Source: CAZADA01 sp964524065 (lineage in GTDB: Bacteria > Pseudomonadota > Alphaproteobacteria > Caulobacterales > Maricaulaceae). Taken from it: a stretch of 10,701 nt of DNA. This document shows, piece after piece, positions 7,901 through 10,701 of this stretch. Position 1 is the first letter of the stretch, and each line of letters opens with the position of its first letter. The position numbers were made by a program, and so were the translations under genes. The notes beneath the pieces are model-generated. The model did not search any database, was not told the DNA's origin, and saw nothing but the letters and a program-made list of their open reading frames with translations. The DNA is taken from positions 1-10,701 of the forward strand of contig CAZGCB010000092.1 of the NCBI GenBank assembly GCA_964524065.1, written 5' to 3'.

Positions 7901-8117
7901 GACCTTTCTGGGGCTGCTTCCGATGCTGGCGGAAACCAGCCTGCAGGCGCGTTTTCTCATCCCCATGGCGATCAGTCTCGGCTTCGGGATCCTCTTCGCC
8001 GGATTCCTGATCCTGCCGCTGGTGCCGGCTTTGGTGATGATCGCGGAGGATATCGCCGAACTTCCCAACCGTTTGCGCCGTCCACGGCGAAGTTTCACCC
8101 CGCGGGTCGCGCCTTGA
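4956..8117 (+). CDS. RND inner-membrane efflux permease (AcrB-like, HAE type)
   Basis: This 1053-aa proton-driven permease is the pump motor. It has the classic duplicated RND layout: TM1 (about 20-38), a large periplasmic loop (39-335), TM2-TM6 (336-486), TM7 (531-549), a second loop (555-876) and TM8-TM12 (877-1029). The TM4 proton relay is present in GVVVDDAIVVGENI, with Asp402-Asp403. In TM10 the AcrB Lys position falls in GVIINDSVVLLDY, with Asn941-Asp942. Residues 609-626 form a Gly-rich stretch at the place of the AcrB G-loop. The Asp-Asp pair argues for organic substrates (drugs, bile-like compounds, lipids) over metals. The start at 4956 is chosen because GGAG (4945-4948) sits 7 nt before it. 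The upstream in-frame ATG at 4905 would overlap the adaptor by 47 bp. The gap after the adaptor stop is 4 bp. Confidence 0.95.
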   Translation: MKDSGQNAGGLLAWFAGNPVTANLLMAFMLVGGALVAGSMRAQTFPDIDPRQITVSVPYRGATPEEVEDSITRRVEEALIGIEGVARVRSVASESLGTVRVELKDFVRAQRVKDDVETAIGQIADFPPADAEQPSIVIAEAASDVMRLAVYGDLSEMDLRHAAERIESDLLQLENVNLVSLEGVRDREISIEIAEAALRQYGLSFDRVASAVRAASVDLSGGSLRTSGGEILLRTNEERKTGAAFADIVIASDPSGRRLLLGDIATITDAFEDDRIINTFRGDAAVFIEIGRSDDQDAFDVSHAVLGLLSGYTPPSGVTIEVVSDQTIVIADRLNLLVRNAIMGLMLVFVFLTFTLDLRLAFWTTLGIPIAFLGAFLAFGQIVAISMPMLFGLIVVLGVVVDDAIVVGENIYEEQQRTGKAMGGAVSGVAGVASPVTIGVLTTVAAFAPLLFSTGTLGQLLFPVPVVVIAVLAASLIEAFFILPAHLSHAGEWSAGPMARLKTWGQSLLAALRDRLIMPVVIAAARMRYLTVTLGLAMLVITGTLIAAGGLRFVFFPAIEADQVSVTLEMREGTAFERTEAAMALIAAAAMEAVGGADSPLYESLSVTIGGQLGGGFALGGGAGRTLSANVGEATLVLAPASERAASSEAIAAAWREAVGDVPGAKSISFASSLVGGGADVTLDLVHPDADKLAMAVDRIAAALRGMEGVGEIDSGLDGGKRQLEFTLTPAGAAAGLTTQDIARQVRQAFFGEEVQRIQRGREEVLVYVRYPVEERRSLSDLERMRIRLPAGGEAPLSVVADVKEGVSLTTINRVDGRRIVTLEANVDEAVTTPTHVNAVLAEQILPDLAAQDSQLRYAFEGQSRSQTEDLSALARNLLVSLGLIFVLLASVLRSYVKPLIIMAAIPFAAMSAVWGHMLMGYDMSFLSLFGVVALTGVIINDSVVLLDYYNKVRAAQGISAFDGITQAVRRRFRPILLTTLTTFLGLLPMLAETSLQARFLIPMAISLGFGILFAGFLILPLVPALVMIAEDIAELPNRLRRPRRSFTPRVAP

Positions 8118-8186
8118 CGGTGGCGGCCGCTCAAACCTCCGTGCGACACGCGTCCAAGCCGGGCGGCGGCCACACAGACGCAAGAG

Positions 8187-8208
8187 ACATGGTGTCATGA
8201 CGCCATGT
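8187..8208. promoter_or_regulatory. 22-bp near-perfect palindrome: operator or short terminator
   Basis: The left arm ACATGG-T-GTCA (8187-8197) mirrors the right arm TGAC-G-CCATGT (8198-8208). The only mismatch is the T8193/G8202 pair, which would still form a G-U wobble in RNA. TTT follows at 8209-8211. As DNA it is a good candidate operator for a dimeric regulator, 198 bp upstream of the response-regulator start. As RNA it makes a 9-bp stem with a CAUG tetraloop and a short U-run, 70 nt after the permease stop, so weak intrinsic termination is the alternative. Confidence 0.5.
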
Positions 8209-8302
8209 TTTGGAATGGCCGGGGTCGTGGGGCGTGTTGCGCCAGCATACGCGATGCTCCCAAGCGGGGCTCGGGGACGCCGGCTGACGGCTCCACCGCG
8301 TC

Positions 8303-8321
8303 GGGCGCTGACGCAGCGCCC
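8303..8321 (+). other. Strong GC hairpin in leader of the response-regulator gene
   Basis: GGGCGCTG (8303-8310) and CAGCGCCC (8314-8321) are perfectly complementary around the 3-nt loop ACG. The 8-bp stem has seven G-C pairs. It lies 84 nt before the GTG start. No T-run follows, so it is not a standard intrinsic terminator. It may stabilise or shape the 5' leader, or simply reflect GC-rich DNA. Confidence 0.4.
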
Positions 8322-8405
8322 CAGGATGCGCGGCTCTCCGGCCGCGAGCGGGGGTGGCCGGGCGCCGTCGAGAGTTGAAGAGGACTTCCGCCCAGGAGAT
8401 GGATT

Positions 8406-9125
8406 GTGAGCGTCCAACGCCTGCTTGTTGTCGATGACGACTTTGACATTCGCGACAGCCTCGCCCGTTACTTCACCCGCGAAGGATTTCGGGTCGATGC
8501 GGCGGCGGACGCCGCGGCGGCGCGGCGGTTTATCCAGGCCGATCCGCCGGATCTGATCCTACTCGACATCATGATGCCGGGCGAAGATGGCCTGAGCCTC
8601 TGCCGGGATGTGGCGGAGCTGAAAGCGATTCCGGTCATCTTTTTGAGTGCGCGCACAAGCGAAGCTGATCGCATTCGAGGGCTGGAGATCGGAGCGGATG
8701 ACTATGTTTGTAAGCCATTCAATCCCCGCGAACTCCTGGCTCGGGTGCGTGTTGCGCTGCGTCGGCGGGGGGCGGCGGATCGCATCGACGCGCCGACCAC
8801 AGAGACGCGCAGTTACAGCTTTGATCGCTGGATCTTGGACGCCAGTCGTCGACGACTGACACGCGACGACAATGTCATCTTCCCGTTGAGCACCAGCGAA
8901 TACCAGTTGTTGATGGCGTTCATCCAACGCCCGCAATTGGTGTTGTCGCGGGAGCGGTTGTTGGAGCTTACCCGGACCGATGGCGCGGAGGTGTTTGACC
9001 GCAGCATCGATAGCCAAATCAGCCGGTTTCGGCGCAAGCTCGAGCGTGATCCGCGGTCGCCCCAATTGATCACGACTGTACGCGGCGGCGGGTATGTTTT
9101 CACGCCGGAGGTGCGGGCTTTGTGA
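8406..9125 (+). CDS. OmpR/PhoB-family response regulator
   Basis: This 239-aa DNA-binding response regulator has a receiver domain at residues 1-120 and a C-terminal winged helix at about 135-235. Receiver landmarks are the acidic pocket VVDDD (8-12), phosphoacceptor Asp54 in LILLDIMMPGEDG, the switch Ser81 in FLSAR and the conserved Lys103 in CKPFNPREL. The output domain shows the usual LSTSEYQLLMAF (161-172), DRSIDSQISRFRRKLE (198-213) and TVRGGGYVF (224-232). The start is GTG, supported by AGGAG (8394-8398) at 7-nt spacing. It is translationally coupled to the histidine kinase by a GTGA overlap. As the nearest regulator to the pump genes it probably controls them. Targets are inferred from position only. 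Confidence 0.95.
   Translation: MSVQRLLVVDDDFDIRDSLARYFTREGFRVDAAADAAAARRFIQADPPDLILLDIMMPGEDGLSLCRDVAELKAIPVIFLSARTSEADRIRGLEIGADDYVCKPFNPRELLARVRVALRRRGAADRIDAPTTETRSYSFDRWILDASRRRLTRDDNVIFPLSTSEYQLLMAFIQRPQLVLSRERLLELTRTDGAEVFDRSIDSQISRFRRKLERDPRSPQLITTVRGGGYVFTPEVRAL
8843..8858. repeat. 16-bp perfect palindrome inside response-regulator gene
   Basis: CAGTCGTCGACGACTG reads the same on both strands. It encodes part of the ordinary linker Ser-Arg-Arg-Arg-Leu between receiver and DNA-binding domain, so protein coding alone may explain it. It lies 4 nt before the 17-base sequence also found at 2191-2207. Confidence 0.35.
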
Positions 9126-10489
9126 TCGACAAACCGTGGAACACGCTGACCGGGCGCATGATATTGGTCATCACCACAGCGCTCGTGCTGGCCATCACCA
9201 TTGCTTTGGTCATTTTGCAGCTCCGATTTGACACGGTGTTCCTCGAGAGCATCCGAAGCGTTCAAGCCGCCTATGCGGCGGATGCCGTACGGCAATTGCG
9301 TCGCGCCAGTGATGGGGCCGACGGCGAGCCCCGCTTGACCTTCAATGCATCCATTATCGGGCTGTGGACCACCCCTCAGCCCAACCCGCCCCCCCACGCG
9401 AGCCGGGACCCCCAAATAGAGGATGCGGTTGTGCGCAAGGCCGGCCAGGCGTCTGACGCGTTGCTTAGGGATTGGACGATCGAGCCGAGCCGCTTGATTG
9501 AAGCGAGCCTTCCAGAAGGCCGTTCCTTCGCCATGAGAGGACAGTCGTTAATCGTGCTGCATGTCGCTCTCCAAGTGGAGGAGGGCGCATGGGTGAATTT
9601 CCTGGTTCAGCCGCGACCGCGATTGTGGCCGCCCTCACGCCCGATCGTGGTGTTCTTGATCATCTCTCTTGTGATCGTGGCGATCGCGTCCAGTTTGGTG
9701 GCCCGCCGGATCGCGGAGCCGTTTCGCGCACTGACATCGGCCTCGCAACGTTTGGCCGAGGGCCATGAGCACGACCCCATCCCGGTCTATGGCCCCACCG
9801 ATGTGCGCCGGGCCCAAACCGCGTTCAACATCATGGGCGCGCGGTTGCACGCGAAGGTGCTCAGTCAAAAAGCGCTTCTGGCCGCCATCGGCCATGATTT
9901 GCGCACGCCGCTGACGGCTCTGCGCGTACGCGCGGAACTGCTGGCGGACGCGGGGGATAGGGAACGCATCACGCGCACGCTGAAGGAGTTGGAGCGCCTC
10001 ACTGAAGCGGCTTTGGAGGCGGCCTCCGACACGATCGTGGAAGAGCCCGCTCAGCCCGTCGATATTGCGGGTTTGGCCTACGCCGTGTGCCATGACCTCG
10101 CCGATCTGGGGCAGCCGGTCAGGTTCGACGAAACCGACGATACGCCGATTGTTGAGGGCTGGCCGGACGAACTGGGCAGGGCGCTGCGCAATATCGTGGA
10201 AAACGCTGTGCGCTATGGCGAACGGGCGCATGTGCGTTTGGAGACGGCAGAGGGCCGCTGCGCCATCATAGTCACCGATGACGGGCCGGGTATTCCGCAA
10301 GCGGATCAGGCGCGTGTGTTTGAGCCGCTGGTGCGACTTGAGGGATCGCGCAACCGCGCAACGGGCGGGCATGGGCTTGGGTTGCATATCGCGCGCAACA
10401 CGGCGCTCGCGCATCGTGGGGACATTCATCTGCGCAATCGTGATGAAGGCGGGCTGGAGGTCAGGATTGATCTACCCTTAAGGGCTTAG
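9122..10489 (+). CDS. EnvZ-like sensor histidine kinase
   Basis: This 455-aa membrane kinase is the partner of the upstream response regulator. TM1 (about 13-34) and TM2 (about 174-194) flank a periplasmic segment of roughly 140 residues with a Pro-rich patch (84-91). I recognise no named sensor fold in that segment. HAMP (about 195-247) leads to the dimerisation domain with the H-box AIGHDLRTPLTALR; His258 is the phosphorylation site. The ATPase domain has the N-box RNIVENAVRYGE (Asn357, Asn361), the G1 box DDGPGIP (386-392) and the G2 box GHGLGLHIA (416-424), so all catalytic motifs are intact. The F-box region reads VFEPLVRLEGSR. The GTG start overlaps the regulator's TGA as GTGA, a sign of translational coupling. 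The signal sensed is unknown. Confidence 0.94.
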   Translation: MIDKPWNTLTGRMILVITTALVLAITIALVILQLRFDTVFLESIRSVQAAYAADAVRQLRRASDGADGEPRLTFNASIIGLWTTPQPNPPPHASRDPQIEDAVVRKAGQASDALLRDWTIEPSRLIEASLPEGRSFAMRGQSLIVLHVALQVEEGAWVNFLVQPRPRLWPPSRPIVVFLIISLVIVAIASSLVARRIAEPFRALTSASQRLAEGHEHDPIPVYGPTDVRRAQTAFNIMGARLHAKVLSQKALLAAIGHDLRTPLTALRVRAELLADAGDRERITRTLKELERLTEAALEAASDTIVEEPAQPVDIAGLAYAVCHDLADLGQPVRFDETDDTPIVEGWPDELGRALRNIVENAVRYGERAHVRLETAEGRCAIIVTDDGPGIPQADQARVFEPLVRLEGSRNRATGGHGLGLHIARNTALAHRGDIHLRNRDEGGLEVRIDLPLRA

Positions 10490-10498
10490 CATCCCTTG

Positions 10499-10529
10499 GC
10501 CGTCCGCTGGCGACGGCGGCGCATGCGCC
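10499..10529. terminator. Back-to-back dyads after the kinase gene, weak terminator candidate
   Basis: Ten nt after the kinase stop, GCCGTC (10499-10504) pairs with GACGGC (10512-10517) across a 7-nt loop. The perfect 12-bp palindrome GGCGCATGCGCC (10518-10529) follows immediately. No T-run follows either, so an intrinsic terminator is not established. The position at the end of the regulator operon fits a transcription-end or mRNA-stabilising structure. Confidence 0.3.
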
Positions 10530-10701
10530 ACGATCGGCGTCTCCAATGTGGGGCGCTCTGCTACGCTCATCACGCGCGCGTCAGCGCCTCACATCAACGC
10601 GGTATCCCATCACGCCGCGTGCGCGGCCGTTGCGCGGCCCCCGATCGCGCAGCCAGTTTTTATGTAACCATGGCGTTGCTTCTGATGGAAGGCGGATCTG
10701 G
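10530..10701. other. Right-edge region, no confirmed gene
   Basis: On the minus strand a frame stays open from the window edge (10700) to a TGA at 10581-10583. It would be the last 39 codons of a convergent gene, ending GVMGYRVDVRR. Its composition looks more protein-like than most chance frames here, but I recognise no family. On the plus strand an ATG at 10670 is open to the edge (MALLLMEGGS) without a ribosome binding site. The two overlap, so at most one is likely real. Confidence 0.2.

Larger units (their letters stand above)
8118..8405. other. Intergenic region between efflux operon and two-component genes
   Basis: This 288-bp gap is the largest break on the plus strand after 2250. It holds a 22-bp near-palindrome (8187-8208), a strong hairpin (8303-8321) and an AGGAG ribosome binding site (8394-8398). 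A 70-codon frame starting at 8197 has no ribosome binding site and a composition (Arg, Pro, Gly, Ala) typical of chance frames, so I do not call it. No confident promoter is visible. The regulators may have their own promoter here or be read through from the pump genes. Confidence 0.55.

Noticed and set aside
4956..8117. Heavy-metal (CusA-type) efflux assignment
   Set aside because: The gene order resembles cus loci, but TM4 carries Asp-Asp as in HAE pumps and I see no methionine relay like that of CusA.
8197..8409. 70-codon frame between permease and response regulator
   Set aside because: It starts inside the 22-bp palindrome, has no ribosome binding site, and its Arg/Pro/Gly/Ala composition matches chance frames in GC-rich DNA.

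Overview
The window is GC-rich coding DNA, about nine-tenths genic, with Shine-Dalgarno sites, ATG/GTG starts and tightly overlapping genes. The protein families (a NodT-type outer-membrane lipoprotein, an RND permease, OmpR/EnvZ-type regulators and a COG3268-like reductase) and the base composition suggest a Gram-negative proteobacterium, most likely an alphaproteobacterium. That taxonomic call is inference, since there is no rRNA or other marker gene.

Layout. (1) 1-567, minus strand: N-terminal 189 codons of a classical short-chain dehydrogenase/reductase (SDR), cut by the window edge. (2) 568-874: divergent intergenic region with an 8+8 bp inverted repeat and a weak promoter candidate. (3) 875-2047, plus: a saccharopine-dehydrogenase-like (trans-acting enoyl reductase family) oxidoreductase. 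(4) 2048-2249: intergenic, with a GACAA-N6-TTGTC dyad. (5) 2250-8117, plus: a complete tripartite RND efflux operon in the order outer-membrane factor, periplasmic adaptor, inner-membrane permease, with a 4-bp overlap and a 4-bp gap between genes. (6) 8118-8405: intergenic, with a 22-bp near-palindrome and a strong 8-bp-stem hairpin. (7) 8406-10489, plus: an OmpR-family response regulator (GTG start) and an EnvZ-like histidine kinase (GTG start, 4-bp overlap). (8) 10490-10701: non-coding dyads and possibly the tail of a convergent gene.

How the genes fit together. The three efflux proteins should form one envelope-spanning pump. The permease has the Asp-Asp pair in TM4 typical of proton-driven HAE pumps for organic compounds, not the heavy-metal signature. 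The two-component pair directly downstream is the obvious candidate regulator of the pump, sensing a periplasmic or membrane signal. The two oxidoreductases at the left are a separate, divergently transcribed unit with no evident link to efflux.

I see no CRISPR, tRNA, rRNA, insertion sequence or phage gene, and no clearly new system. The points most worth checking are the dyad symmetries in the intergenic regions, a 17-base sequence shared by the efflux-operon leader and the regulator gene, and the Asn-Asp pair in TM10 of the permease where AcrB has its essential Lys.
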